From positions 13,003,039 to 13,067,038 of the forward strand of contig NC_088297.1 in the NCBI RefSeq assembly GCF_032854445.1: a stretch of DNA of 64,000 nucleotides, read 5' to 3'. The notes beneath the pieces were generated by a model. That model saw nothing but the letters and a program-made list of their open reading frames with translations. It did not search any database and was not told the DNA's origin. Each line of letters begins with the position of its first letter. Position 1 is the first letter of the stretch. Of the stretch, positions 47,746 to 59,690 are shown one piece after another. The position numbers were made by a program, and so were the translations under genes. Source of the stretch: Liolophura sinensis. Lineage: Eukaryota > Mollusca > Polyplacophora > Chitonida > Chitonidae.

Positions 47746-48560
47746 TCAAATGGGAAATACAGTTGTATCTCGGGATGATACTCCCGCCGATGACTCGAGT
47801 AATCTTATGTGTCCGGGATGCATTATGTCTAAAAGATGAACAAATCTCAGATAAGTGTTTTCTGGCTGAAGTCGTTCCTCGTGGAATGCGGTATGTGCAG
47901 TGGACTAACTTGTATCAGTTGGTAAATCATGATTATATAGGTTTTGGATTTTAGCCTCAAATTAGTGACCTCATCCCTACTTGACATTTGACCATATATG
48001 GCCAGTTTAGAAGAAAGTCTCTTGAAACTTTTTTTGAAAATGGCAGGCTTTCTTAGTTTCGGTCCACAACTTGGTAGTCAGCCTTTGGATCGACTCTCTC
48101 GCATTTTTATTCGCCTTTGATCTGTTGGCACCTGGTGGTCAATTTACACTGAAAGGCAGTCCCATATAGGCTAGAGGCTGTTGGACTGACCCAGGATCAC
48201 GGAGCTGTTTAATACTCAAAAAACGTACAGCATAGAGAGTAAATCCAGAGCAGCGACGACAGTGTGATAGTTGACGAGTGGCCACCCGTTACCGGTGAAA
48301 CACGGCCTCTTGTCAACTTACCTCAGTTAGTGTTTTATTCTAAATGTTCATGTAAATTGCTGAATGGTAGCAAATTACACACCCACCCCCACACCCACCC
48401 CCCAGCACCATGGCCTTCTTTACAAGCAACGTAAATAAACGAATCAAATAAATAAATAAGTCAAGGTGACCATCAAATATCAGAACGTCAAATTCAGTTA
48501 AATACTGAATTAAACTATCATTGTCATAAGGTGAGAGTGCCCGGTTAAGCACGGGACTAA
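47746..48560. other. Intron 1: no exon; copy of dispersed repeat
   Basis: Holds the 48218-48350 partner of the repeat at 3867-4000, including TTACCTCAGTTAG. Nothing else recognised. Confidence 0.45.
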
Positions 48561-48569
48561 CACATTTAT

Positions 48570-48788
48570 TGATTATTTGCGGTTGTTTTACGCCGTTCTC
48601 AAGAATATTTCACTCATACGAGGTCGGTCAGCATTATGGTGGTGAGCCCGGCTGAAAACCCACGACCATCCGCAGGTTGCTGTCAGACCTTTCCTCGTAT
48701 GGCCAGAGAGGCAGTCAACATGTGCTGGACAACTCAAAGCAACCGCATTGATGAGAGGCTTCTGGGCTATTGCATGGGACTATTATAA
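48570..48788 (-). repeat. tRNA-SINE family A, eroded
   Basis: TTTTACGCCGTTCTCAAGAA, CCACGACCATCCGCAGGTTG and CAACCGCATTGATGAGAGGC. Confidence 0.85.
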
Positions 48789-49076
48789 CAGAGGCACTCA
48801 CAGGTTAAACCTTCTCCTGGCAGTACCTTTGCTCCGGTATGATTTTGTAGTCAGTATAGTGCCATCATGCACCATTATATCTACATGTAATATTTTTTGG
48901 AGTAGTGCCCCCTGAACATAGTTTATTTTGAAGTCTACAACTACTGCAATATTTCACTGATAGTTGAGCACTACTGGCTTCACCTCTGTTAACACACAAG
49001 TTCAGTTTTGCGAAATTTTAAACACGGCCAAATGCTACGTACAAAAGACACCTGTCATTGCTCAAATACTGGAAGA

Positions 49077-49343
49077 GGCCTCCATGGCTCAGTTGGTTAG
49101 CGCGTTAGCGCAGCGTAATGACCCAGGAGCCTCTCACATATGCGGTCGCTGTGAGTTCAAGTCCAGCTCATGCTCGCTTCTTCTCCGGCCCTACGTGGGA
49201 AGGTCTCGCAGCAACCTGCAGATGGTCGTGGGTTTCCCCCAGACAGTTTCCTCCCACCATATTGCTGGCCGCCGTCATATAAGTGAAACATTCTTGAGTA
49301 CGGCGTAAAACACCAATCAAATAAATAAATAAATAAATTAAAT
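49077..49343 (+). repeat. tRNA-SINE family A, best full-length copy
   Basis: The head GGCCTCCATGGCTCAGTTGG contains a Pol III A box and GTGAGTTCAAGTCC a B box. A GGTCGTGGGTTTCCCCC body and TTGAGTACGGCGTAAAACAC tail follow, ending (TAAA)n. About 267 bp. The tRNA part would not fold as a working tRNA. Confidence 0.95.
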
Positions 49344-49477
49344 ACCGGACACGATGGCCACTGGTGCTATTCCAAGGAAAGTAAATACAAGGATGCATCA
49401 CTGCACTGTACAGTGACTCCAAAATCATATCGGAGCGAAGGCACTGTTAAGCAGGACTAGGTTAAACAAGTGACCTT

Positions 49478-49650
49478 TGGCAAGTTACTGACGAACTTTT
49501 CCACATGTAACACGCAGAAATGGACACCTAGCTTACTGCTGGTGTCTCATGATCTATGCACGTTTGGCTAAAGGCCAAACTGGGTTAACAGGACGTCAGT
49601 GGAAACTGTAGAAATAACTCGTACGTAACAGATTAAAACCGATAACCGGG
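49478..49650 (-). repeat. Dispersed repeat family C, partial
   Basis: CTTTGGCAAGTTACTGACGA, CCACATGTAACACGCAG and AACTGGGTTAACAGG resemble 43.4 kb. Confidence 0.5.
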
Positions 49651-49671
49651 TGGCCCTTTAGATATGGGCTG

Positions 49672-49772
49672 TGCCCGGTTTCCTCCCACCATAATGTTGG
49701 CCGCCGTCGTATAAGTGAAATATTCTTGAGTACGGCGTAAAACACCAATCAGATAAATAAATAAATAAATTT
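49672..49772 (+). repeat. tRNA-SINE family A, 3' tail
   Basis: CCGGTTTCCTCCCACCATAA, CCGTCGTATAAGTGAAATAT and an AAATAAATAAAT end. Confidence 0.92.
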
Positions 49773-49932
49773 AGATATGAGCGATTTTGTTGAGTATTAA
49801 TCGTGATGTCTTATTTTTTTATACAACATCACAAAAGTGAAAAGGTATTCATTAAAAAAAAACTATGTGGGAGATTGTATCGTTGCATATATACATTTAG
49901 TCAAGTGTTGTCTTTTCTTATATTGATTTCAG

Positions 49933-50082
49933 GTCAGTGCACATCAAGGAGGTTCTCACCCTGCGAATTTTCCTGTCATTGCAAAGACAATGATCCTGCT
50001 TGTACGACCAGCCATTTTTTGGATAACGGATGCAGCAAAAGTGAATGTCAGGAAGGGTGGAGCGGAAAATTCTGTCAGAAAA
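49933..50082 (+). CDS. Exon 2 of fucolectin/EGF gene: cysteine-rich EGF-like module
   Basis: Acceptor TGATTTCAG|GT and donor AGAAAA|GTATGT frame 150 bp, phase 1 in and out. It encodes QCTSRRFSPCEFSCHCKDND, then CTTSHFLDNGCSKSECQEG and WSGKFCQK. Eight or nine cysteines and the closing C-X8-C (CQEGWSGKFC) give the EGF-like signature of the later exons (C.CHCK..C...C..GC..G..G..C). It is a probable extracellular, disulfide-bonded module directly after the signal peptide. The exon is divergent from the 60-63 kb EGF exons. Confidence 0.8.
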
Positions 50083-50189
50083 GTATGTACTGAATGGAAA
50101 ATCTGATATTTAAAGACTTGTTAAATTCTACAATTTGCTCTTCTGAGATGCACTTTACTTGAACAAGTTTAATTTTATTTACTAATTCC

Positions 50190-50272
50190 ATCGGTGTTTC
50201 ACGTCGTACTCAAGAATATTTTACTTATATGACAGCAGCCGGCATTATGGTAGGATGTAACCGGGCAGATTA
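50190..50272 (-). repeat. tRNA-SINE family A, short tail piece
   Basis: GTTTCACGTCGTACTCAAGA and CAGCCGGCATTATGGTAGGA. Confidence 0.8.
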
Positions 50273-50757
50273 TGTATTCCCCAGCTTACAATACAGGCGA
50301 TTGTAATATATAGTACAAAAATAAACATTTAATAAAATTATTTCGGGATGCGTCGCATTACAATGCGGTATAAAAAATAAACTGGCGGGAATAAATCCCC
50401 AAAATGCATGTTACATCCCTGATTAAAAATAAAAATAAGACCAATTCATCCACAACATATACTAGTGTATATATGTTGTGGGTGTGGTATAAACAGGTGA
50501 ATATAATATGTACTGCCTGCACTGTGAAATAAATAAATAACGAGAGTTTTGTGAAAAACAAAATTAAAAAAAAATTAAACTCTGCATAAAAGACATAGTT
50601 TTAATGAAGACTTTTTAGTTCGATTGGTAAATTATTCCACCGGCTAGTTCTTGTTACTTTATAAACATTTATAAATACATTGGTGAATTGGAACATATTT
50701 GGTTGCATTGAGAACATCATTAAAGAACTATCGAAAACAAATTTTATTTGTGTTTTA

Positions 50758-50760
<3 letters not shown>

Positions 50761-50842
<82 letters not shown>
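50761..50842. repeat. (AT)n microsatellite, 27 bp before exon 3
   Basis: About 40 AT dinucleotides. They end immediately before the acceptor region of the exon at 50870. Confidence 0.97.
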
Positions 50843-50844
<2 letters not shown>

Positions 50845-50869
50845 TGTTGTCTCTTCTTGGGGGTTACAG

Positions 50870-51040
50870 GTAATATTGCTTATAAAAAAAGGGGTTCAGC
50901 CGCCAAACTTGGTGTCTTTGCTGCTCGGGCTTTTGACGGGTTTTTGGACACAGCGTATCAATCACCCTTCGAGGAAAATTCTTATCTTCAAGTGGAACTG
51001 TATCCAGGTGACATCTCAGCAATGCAAATCTACACCTCAG
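50870..51040 (+). CDS. Exon 3: first half of a fucolectin-like domain
   Basis: Acceptor GGGGGTTACAG|GT and donor CACCTCAG|GTAAAA, 171 bp, phase 1 in and out. The peptide starts SNIAYKKRGSAAKLGVFAAR and continues AFDGFLDTAYQSPFEENSYL, QVELYPGDISAMQIYTSG. The order N-I-A-(Y/L)..K..S, then A.DG, then a V-x-L strand followed by I..(I/V).IY fits the galactose-binding jelly roll of the fucolectin/F5-8C group (FTP domain). The usual Trp before the V-D-L strand is replaced (SYLQVEL), so sugar and calcium binding are uncertain. The second half is the exon at 57653. Confidence 0.82.
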
Positions 51041-51084
51041 GTAAAATACACACATTACTTTCAGTGTAACATCCCATAGATCAT

Positions 51085-51570
51085 AGCTGACCGCGTGATC
51101 AGTAGCGTGATAGTTAAGTGTCCGCCTGGAGATCGAGAGATCTGCGTCAAAACCTGGGTTTGGGCATACCAAAGATTTTAAAAATGGTACTTGTTTCTGC
51201 CTTCCTTGGCACTCAAAATTTAGAGGTTAGAGCAAAGAAACAGGATGGAGGAACAATGTGGCTGACCCTTCATGACTGCTTCGGTGGCCTAAAGGTTAGT
51301 GCGTCCGCCTAGAATACCGTCAAACCTTGGGATCAAACCAAAGACTCGTCATACCAAAGACTTTAAAAATGATAACTGTTTTATTGTCTCGCTTGGCGCT
51401 TAGCACACAGAGGCTAGAGCAAGAAAACAGGACTGGTTGGCCCAATGTCAGTTTAATGTGACTGTGTGACGTGTCATGAGTGGTTTCTTCGGCATGATAC
51501 TTCATTGGTGACACCACTTTGGCGGCATGGACTCGCCTTGCCACAAGAAGACACAGTATACGTGCACAGA
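51085..51570 (+). repeat. Two tRNA-SINE family B copies in tandem
   Basis: The first, 51085-51245, is truncated (CATACCAAAGATTTTAAAAA, GAGGTTAGAGCAAAG). The second, 51282-51570, has a tRNA-like head (GGTGGCCTAAAGGTTAGTGC), then CCAAAGACTTTAAAAATG and GACTCGCCTTGCCACAAGAA. Confidence 0.85.
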
Positions 51571-51709
51571 TTGAAAAATAAAGTACGACATAAAACGTCA
51601 AGCATACACACATACTGTTCTTTGGAAATATGTGGGTTGTCAATGCGACAAAAAAAAACATTTTACGTTAAAGTAAAAGAAAGCCAAAATATGAATTAAG
51701 GTTCATCAT

Positions 51710-53125
51710 ACAGACGACTGAAAACTATGTGTATAAATACTTTCATTTATTTTTTCAGATATTTTAAAGAGTGTTGAAAGATATTCAAATAATTGGATAC
51801 TATGGTGGGCTTTATGAGTCATACTGACAGTATCTAGGAAATTTGACGTCACATTACAGTTTTTCCTGATGTTCACAAGGAAGGAAGGAATTTCTGGGAA
51901 TCTTTTCATTAGTAAAAATCTCATGGGTAAAAAGAGATTTGCCAACATTCAGTTTCGTGATTAGAGTTGAAAAAACTTCCAGAGGCGTCAAAGTTCCTAA
52001 ACTCTGATAATATGGTCCATAAAGCCCACCTTAGAATTCAAATGTTTGAATGACTTTAACTCTGCTCACAAAACTATATAAAAATAAATGAAATTATATT
52101 TATGCACAGTTTTAAAATGGTCTATTTAGTGATAACTACTTCGATTTTTAGAGGTCTTTTCCTTTAAGCTTTTTTATAATTTTTTTTTTGCCTTTTATAA
52201 TCTCACAGTTTAATAATAAAATGTTGTAGTCATGTGAAAAATTATGTTCCACGTAAAACCCAACGCACACATACATAAATAGTGGCATAGGAAGTGGGGG
52301 AAAAGGTGTGGGTGGGTCGAGTAGGTACTTTCAAAAGTGAGGGAGCCAACATATATTCTGAACCAACACTTTTCAGCCCTACAATATAAAAAAATACACC
52401 ACAGTGAATGTTCAGTACTTCTCTCACTGCTTTGAATCAGATGTTAAAGCACTTCTTTTACTTTGTTCAAAAACATTAACGCGCTAAGTTTACTGGTCAT
52501 ATATTTTAATCTGGGGAAAAGTCGATATAATCTGGATCATGTCATTATTGAAAATTGGTATCTGAAATTTTGTAATTTGCAAACTCGGGCTTTGTTAACT
52601 CAGCATGCCATTGGAGTGAAAACATGCACGTCTATATACCTTCGAGGTGTTTTGTCCACCAGACAAAACTCAGTGCAGTATTTGCCCTATTTTATGGCTT
52701 ATTTTCAACAAGGCTATAATACTTACTAAGCCAATGTTTTGTGAAACCGTGTCAGCATGTTTTCTATCACAAAGAATTTTAAGAATATCGATTTTACGTA
52801 GGTTTTATCATAATAATGGATAGGAATTCCCTTTTGCGATTTTGCGGATGCTCCATCCCTGTTCAGATGAGCTTCGTCTTAGCACCTCTTAACCCTATTG
52901 GCTCTGCGCCTTATTTATTCTGGTCAATGTATATTTTTGTTGTTCAGTTAATCCGCATGCGATATTTGAATAAATATTTAACCACTGATATAGCGCATAC
53001 TTTGATGGAAAGTAAGCACATATGTATAAAGTAGGATGTAATCCGATAACTAAATCTGTTTTCAAAATGTACAGTATACTTACGATAATCACAACCCTGA
53101 GGATGGATATTTTTATGACTCCTAT
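51710..53125. other. Intron 3: no exon recognised
   Basis: AT-rich. GTGGGCTTTATGAGTCATAC (51806) and CCATAAAGCCCACCTTAGAA (52017) form a weak inverted pair. Otherwise unremarkable. Confidence 0.4.
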
Positions 53126-53129
53126 TTGG

Positions 53130-53268
53130 TTTACTTATTTGATTGGTGTTTTCTGCCGCACTCAAGAATATTTCACTTATACAATGCGGGAGCAGAATCA
53201 GCGACCGCATTGATGAGAGGATGGCGTGCTATAAGTAATGAGCCACTTCGGCCACGGAGGCGCCCCTT
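53130..53268 (-). repeat. tRNA-SINE family A with internal deletion
   Basis: The tail TTGATTGGTGTTTTCTGCCG joins directly to the head region GCGACCGCATTGATGAGAGG; the body is lost. Confidence 0.85.
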
Positions 53269-54039
53269 TTTTTCTCTCGAGATATGCTCGAATGCTAAAT
53301 AGGAGATTCCGGGACCTACAATGTAGTTGTCTCAGGTCCCTCACCTCATTGTTTGGCACAGTGGTCCACCCACTTTTCACTTACTTTCTACGCCCCTGAT
53401 ACATGCGTAGAACATATCTAGTCACTGTACGGGAGCAGACAGTGGCTAAGTGGTTGATGTGCTCGCCTTTCACTCCTTGGGACATAACAGGTGCAGGTTT
53501 ATACCTGGCTTGGACAGTTAATTTGTAGATTTCCCGAACTCTTTGGCGCTGCTTACATGTCCTTGGTGACAATGAGTGGCTGACGATGCCCTTGTGGTCG
53601 TATACTGAAGCAAACTTGTGTCTTTACCAGAGACAAATAGTAGTACCAGGTCGCAGTTTATGTATTGGCCATTGTCAGAAGAAATAAATTCACAATGAAA
53701 GAGGTGAGGAAATAAATTGACATTTCAGACAACTAAAAGCAAGATATATACAGCTGTGTGGAGAAAATTTTATTACTGTAGGTAGTTGGCTACCTGTTGG
53801 AAATGTTACCCAAATAGAGACGAAATTTACCTTTTTATCATCTGGAACCATCTTGAGAGGGTTATTAAGAACTTCCGTTTTTCTATACAAGAAACCCAGT
53901 ATAAAAATAACTCTCTTGGTGTTAAATACAGCTAGAATGAAACGAAGTTCCCTGGCTGATTGCTTACCAGTTAACCAGGGTATCAGTTTGGAGCACTGAA
54001 CATTTACTTAGTCTCAAAACATTGACCTAAAAATGTTCA

Positions 54040-56770
54040 TATACATTGTGTAATAGTAGGTATGATGATAACGCTGGTGATTTGCGAGTGTAAACAGTGG
54101 GTGTGGTGGCAACGCTGGTGATTTGCGAGAGTAAACTGAGTGGGTGTGGCGGTAACGCTGGTGACTTGCGAGTGTAGAGGGTGTGGTGGCAATGTTGATG
54201 ATTTGCGAGTATAAACTGAGTGAGTGTGGTGGTAGCGTTGGTGATTTGTGAGTGTAAACATTGAATGTGGTGGTAACCTTGGTGATTTGCGAGAGTAAAC
54301 AGTGAGTATGACAGTAACACTAGTGATTTGCAACTGTAAACTGTGGGTGTGGCGGTGATGCTAGTGATTTGCAGCTGTATACAGTTGGTGTGGTGGCAAC
54401 GTTAGTGATTTGCGAATGTAAACAGTTGGTGTGGTGGTAACGTTAGCGATTTGCAACTGTAAACAGTGAGTGGGGTGGCAACGTGAGTGATTTGCGAATG
54501 TAAACAGTGGATGTGGCGGTGATGCTAGTGATTTGCAGCTGTATACAGTGGGTGTGGTGGTAACGTTGATTGTTTGCAACTGTAAGCAGTGGGTGTGGTG
54601 GTAACGCTAGTGATTTGCAACTGTAAACAGTGGGTGTGGCGGTTAAGATAGTGATTTGCAACTGTAAACAGTGGGTGTGGTAGCAACGTTAGTGATTTGC
54701 GAATGTAAACAGTGGATGTTGTGGTAATCTTGGTGATTTGCGAGTGTAAACATTGGGTGTGGCGGTAATGCTGTTGATTTGCGAGTGTAGTGAGTGTGGT
54801 GCCAATGTTGATGATTTGCGAGTATAAACAGTGAACGTTTTTGTAACGGTGGTGATTTGCGAGTGTAAACCGAGTGGATATGGTGGTAGCGTTGGAGTCT
54901 ATAGATTGAATGTGGTCGTGACCTTGACGATTTGCAAGAGTAAACGGTGAGTATGGTAGTAACGCTAGTGATTTGCAGCTGTAAACACCGGGTGTGGTGG
55001 TGACTGCAGCGATTTGCGACTGTAAAGAGTGGGTGTGGTGGTAACGTTAGTGATTTGCGAGTGTAAACTGCGTGTGTTGTGGTAACTTTAGCGATTTGCA
55101 ACTGTAAGCACCAGGTGTGGGGGTAATGCTAGTGATTTGCGACTGTAAACAGTGGGTGTGGCGGTGACGCTGGTGAATTACGAGTGTAAACAGTGGATAT
55201 AGTGGCAACTTTCGGTGATTTGCTAGTGTAAACAGTGGGTATGGTGGCAACGCTGGTGACTTGCAAGTGAAGAGGGTGTGGTGGCAATGTTGATGATTTG
55301 TGAAACAGTGAATGTTCTTGTAACGGTGGCGATTTGCGAGTGTAAACTGAGTGAATGTAGTGGTAGCGTTGGTGATTTGCGAGTGTATAGATTGAATGTG
55401 GTGGTGAGTAAACGGTGAGTATGGTAGTAACGCTAGTGATTTGCAGCTGTAAAGATTGGGTGTGGTGGTAACGTTAGTGATTTGCGAATGTAAACTGTGG
55501 GTGTGTTGGTAACGTTAGTGATTTGCAACTGTAAGCACCAGGTGTGGTGGTAATACTAGTAATTTGCGACTGTACACAGCGGGTGTGGTGGTAACGTTAG
55601 TGATTTGCAACTGTCAACAGTGAGTGTGGTGGCAACGGTAGTGATTTGCGAGTGTAAACAGCAGGTGTGGTGGCAACGTTGGTGATTTGCAAGTGTAACA
55701 GTGGATGTTGTGGTAACGTTAGTGATTTGCAAGTGTAAGCTGAGTGAGTGTGGTGATAGCGTTGGTGATTTGTGAGTATAAACATTTAATGTGGTTGTAA
55801 CGTTGGTGATTTGCGAGAGTAAATAGTGAGTATGGCGGTAACACTAGTGATTTACAACTGTAGAGAGTGGGTGTGGTGGTAACGTTGGTGATTCGCGAGT
55901 GTAAACAGTGGATATGGTTGCAACGCTGGTGATTTGCGAGTGTAAACGGTGGGTACGGTGGCAACGCTGGTGATTTGCTAGTGTAAACAGTGGATATGGT
56001 GGCAGCCCTGGTGATTTGGGAGGGTAAGCAGTGGATATAGTGGCAACACTGGTGATTTGCGAGTGTAAACAGTTGATGTGGTCGCAACGTTGGTTGTTTC
56101 CAAGTGTAACAGTGGATGTTGTGGTAATGCTGGTGATTTGCGAGAGTAAACTGAGTGGGTGTGGTGGTAACGATAGTGATTTGCGAGTGTAAACAGTGGG
56201 TGTGGTGGTAACGATAGTGATTGCGACTGTAAACAGTGGGTGTGGTGGTAACGATAGTGATTGCAACTGTGAACAGTGTTTGTGGCGGTGACGCTAGTGA
56301 TTGGCGAGTATAAACAGCGCGTGTGGTGGCAAAGCTGCTGATTTGCGACTGTAAACAGTGGGTGTGGTGGCAATGCTAGTGATTTGCGAGTGTAAAGAGT
56401 GGATGTGGTGGCAACTTTGGTGATTTGCTAGTGTAAACAGTGGGTATGGTGGCAACGCTGGTAATTTGCGAGTGTAAGCAGTGGGTATGGTGGTAATGCT
56501 GGTGATTTGCGAGTGTAAACAGCAGGTGTGGTGGCAACGTTGGTTGTTTGCAAGTGTAACAGTGGGTGTGGTGGTAACGTTAGTGATATGCAACTGTAAG
56601 CAGTGGGTGTGGTGGTAAAGTTAGTGATTTTCGACTGTAAACTGTGGGTGTGGTTGTAACGCTAGTGATTTGCGACTGTAAAAGTGGGTGTGGTGGTAAT
56701 GGTGGGGATTTGCGACTGTAAACACTACGTGTTTTGGTAATGCTTGTAAGTGTAAACAGTGAGTGTAATC
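54040..56770. repeat. 41-bp minisatellite array, about 65 units
   Basis: Units follow TGTGGTGGTAACGTTAGTGA plus TTTGCGAGTGTAAACAGTGGG. Variants alternate GCGAGTG, GCAACTG and GCGACTG. The minus strand has few stops in any frame, so long frames reading ANHQRYHHTHCLHSQ appear. With a 41-bp period each unit shifts the frame. It is intronic within the fucolectin/EGF gene. Confidence 0.96.
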
Positions 56771-57327
56771 ATATAATTTTTGGACACCCATATGTCAAAA
56801 ACCTCAAATTTTACATTTAGTATTAATTTCATCCATTTCTGTCTGGGATCGTGACATAGGAAAATTTCTGACGATTTACCTGGAATGCCCGTTACATTCT
56901 GTATAGAACATAGGGATATATAGAATAGACAGGGCAGCATTGACCACATCTACATGTATACACAAACCTTACAGCAGCGTCCTTCAAAAGATCAGGGTAA
57001 ACATTATCGGAAAAGGACTAATTCTTTTGAGGCTTTTAAATCGTGATTTACATGTAAAACCGGCCTGTACCTACGTGTCCACAAAGCTTCTTCAAATAGG
57101 ATGTCTGACCAGTGGTAAGACTGGTCTATAATCTTTGTATTACTTAAAATAATATCATATAGACTGTGAGGATCAATGTTGAGGCAGTCTGGTAGGCAAA
57201 ATAGACTTGTAAGGTAATGGAGCTCCACACAGCACACTAAACTGTGATAGAATGCTCCTGCATTGTGTTTGCTGCAGTAGCACACAGGTTTGTTCACGTG
57301 CTGGAGAAAGCAAACACAAATGACAAA
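56771..57327. other. Intron 3, right end: no exon
   Basis: AT-rich; nothing recognised. Confidence 0.4.
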
Positions 57328-57328
57328 T

Positions 57329-57496
57329 TTATTTATTTATTTATTTATTTGATTGGTGTTTTACGCCGTACTCAAGAATATTTCACTTATACGTCGGCGG
57401 CCAGCATTATGGTGGGAGGAATCCCCAGCAAATCCCGGGGGAAACCCACGACCATCCGCAGGTTGCAAGCAGACCTTCCCACTTACGGCCGAAAAT
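57329..57496 (-). repeat. tRNA-SINE family A, 3' part
   Basis: (TTTA)n TTTGATTGGTGTTTTACGCC, GTCGGCGGCCAGCATTATGG and CACGACCATCCGCAGGTTGC. Breaks off at the end of the body. Confidence 0.93.
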
Positions 57497-57652
57497 GACA
57501 CTTTAAGATACATGATACATCACTATATATTTAAATACGGGCTATACATTTTTTTTAGAGGAAAGAAAAAAATAATTTTTGTTTTGTGCCAAAGATTTTT
57601 TGTCTTTTTTTTTCCTCTTCTTTTTTTTTAACTGTCTCTTTTCTTGAAACAG

Positions 57653-57847
57653 GAGATATTCATGGATTTAGAATCTTCATTGGCAATTCATCTGATTTGT
57701 CCAACTCTGAGCTGTGTTACCAAGACGACACATCTGTGAACAATACAGAGTACTATATACAGTGTACAAAGGTTATGTTTGCTCGTTACGTCAGGATAGA
57801 GATCTCCAGAAAGGCAACACTCACCATCAAGGAGCTGGAGATATACA
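57653..57847 (+). CDS. Exon 4: second half of the fucolectin-like domain
   Basis: Acceptor TTGAAACAG|GA and donor TATACA|GTAAGT, 195 bp, phase 1 in and out. The peptide reads GDIHGFRIFIGNSSDLSNSE, LCYQDDTSVNNTEYYIQCTK, VMFARYVRIEISRKATLTIK, ELEIYS. G-(F/A)-x-(I/V)-x-(I/V)-G near the start, C..(D/G) in the middle, and the closing ARYVRIEI....L.IKELEIY are hallmarks of fucolectin/F5-8C domains. Two cysteines (LCY and QCT) could bond. Two N-glycosylation sequons (NSS and NNTE) suit an extracellular protein. Joined to exon 3 the domain is about 122 residues, slightly shorter than usual. Confidence 0.85.
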
Positions 57848-58177
57848 GTAAGTGATAACTCTGCCTCGGCGCGTTAACCACCTCAGCCATGGAAACTTCT
57901 GTATATACACATATATGTAAATGAAAAGACAACAAAGGGTTAATCTGGAAGAGGCGTGGAAACAAACATGAACAGCCATTTTTTCTGATGTTCTGGGTAA
58001 CTCAGTAAATCAGGTTCTAATCTTGAACTCTTAGGAGGCCATTGGACGCACAATGTTAAATCATCTAGAAAGACTATGTCGCGTCACTCGTACCACGTGC
58101 GGGCACATGTGGTTAAGATAAATAAATTAAGTTTATATTCACATTGTGGGTAAGCGTTCAGTTTATAACAATTTCAG

Positions 58178-58315
58178 GATGTGGACACTTTTGGTTTGGT
58201 GAAAAGTGTGATCAGATGTGTAACTGTCGGACACCTCGTGAAGTCTGTCACAAGATAACGGGGCAATGCTCGAGTGGATGCCCTGATGGCTTTACGGGAA
58301 TGGATTGCTATACAG
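58178..58315 (+). CDS. Exon 5: EGF-like module 1
   Basis: Acceptor AATTTCAG|GA and donor TATACAG|GTAAA, 138 bp, phase 1 in and out. It encodes RCGHFWFGEKCDQMCNCRTP, then EVCHKITGQCSSGCPDGFTG and MDCYT. The C..(F)GE.C...C.C....C....G.C..GC..GF.G..C spacing is that of the MEGF/SREC type and of the EGF stretch in lophotrochozoan receptor-tyrosine-phosphatase-kappa-like proteins. It follows the fucolectin domain directly, as in those proteins. Confidence 0.88.
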
Positions 58316-59349
58316 GTAAAGGACGTTATACCCAAGGAAAAAAGACAACATAAAAACGCATGTATTAAGCCAGATCAGTCTCGGGCTATTATACCGGTAA
58401 ACCACATTCGCATTCCAAAATAGTTTCACCTTAGAGCTTCTTCAGATTTCCACATGATGTGACGTTTCAACTGGACCATGGAAATGGAGCAATTCAACTT
58501 TCTCCATATGACCGGATCGGTCATTTGTGGTTCAAACTGATACCATTGTATACTGACTGACAGGTTTTCCATTTTGTGTAAATTTACGTTGACCTCTGTT
58601 CACTACACCTGATTTGTCGGCTGGTTGCTATCCCTCTGTACATGTATATACAGTGTAGGCAAGCTGACATACTCAGGCACCGCTTGAATTCGCCGGGCTA
58701 GCTTGGGGTCCCCTTCCACACCACGTCCCCTTCCTTGCCCCGCCCCCTTCCACGCCCCGCCCCTCGGTCTGTTTCCCGTCTCTTTTCAGTCTGTTCCATT
58801 ACAGGGTACTTTTTAATAGGGATCATGTTTGACGTCACCACTGCAAGGCACTTAATTTCCGGGATAACCGCTGAAGCCTTAAAAAATATATATTTTGAAG
58901 CCATTTTTACCCCTCGAAACGAAGGTTGAAAAAAATTTTTGTACTGTTATATGTTATTACTCATCCCAAATTGTTCGCTAAGAGATAAATCCAAAGCGTT
59001 TCATGCATCCTTTAAGCCTTCCACCGCAAGGTTAAACATAGAACCTCAACTGAAAATTAGCACACAACTCCCTTGTATTGAGAGATGTGGGACATTTCAA
59101 CTAAAAGACCATTGACGAACGTCTGAAATGTGGGTGCGAAGATAACTAGCGACGACAGAGTGACGTCCCTTTGTAACGCGACGTTGTGGCTTTACGTCAT
59201 GGGTGAGACAATCTGCCAATGGTGCCATGGGTTGACAGCTCTGCAGGGCTGTGATTACCTATATTATGATAGCCCTGTCTTGTTCCATAACCTTACCTTG
59301 GACACCTGTGTACTTCCCTTGCTGGCTTCAGTATACTACTTAGAACGTC

Positions 59350-59690
59350 CTCTTCGGAAGCGGTAGATCCAGGGTCAATCCTGGGTTGAGTCACACGTTA
59401 GACCTTAAAGGAGGAAGTTGTAACTTCCTCGTTTGCCGTTCAGCATGAAGGGGATAGTGCAACGACTGGTTGACCCGTATCAGTATAATGGCTCTGACGG
59501 GGCGGCTTATTTGCCTTCGGTAAGTCGTCTCAGTGAAGCAACACTAGATAAAAGAGCGGTGGAAATCCGTCCTGTGACAAGGAGGCACATTACATGCATT
59601 TTAAGGATTCCTTCGTTGTCATATGACGGAAAAATTGTTAAGTACGACGTTAAACCTCAAACACTCACTCACTCAGTATTCTACTGTAGG
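59350..59690 (+). repeat. tRNA-SINE family B, long variant
   Basis: Head GGTAGATCCAGGGTCAATCC, body GCGGTGGAAATCCGTCC and tail GTCATATGACGGAAAAATTG then TACGACGTTAAACCTC and (CACT)n. It is the fullest copy of the family in the window. Confidence 0.85.

Noticed and set aside
49077-49160. tRNA gene
   Set aside because: A- and B-box sequences are present because SINE family A is tRNA-derived. The cloverleaf does not close and the sequence continues into the SINE body. The same applies to the heads at 7237, 45428 and 61063.
54643-56593. Minus-strand frames of 98-152 residues rich in His and Thr
   Set aside because: They read the 41-bp minisatellite in successive frames; no exon signals.
57244-57498. 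84-residue plus frame
   Set aside because: Mostly the minus-oriented SINE family A copy at 57329-57496.
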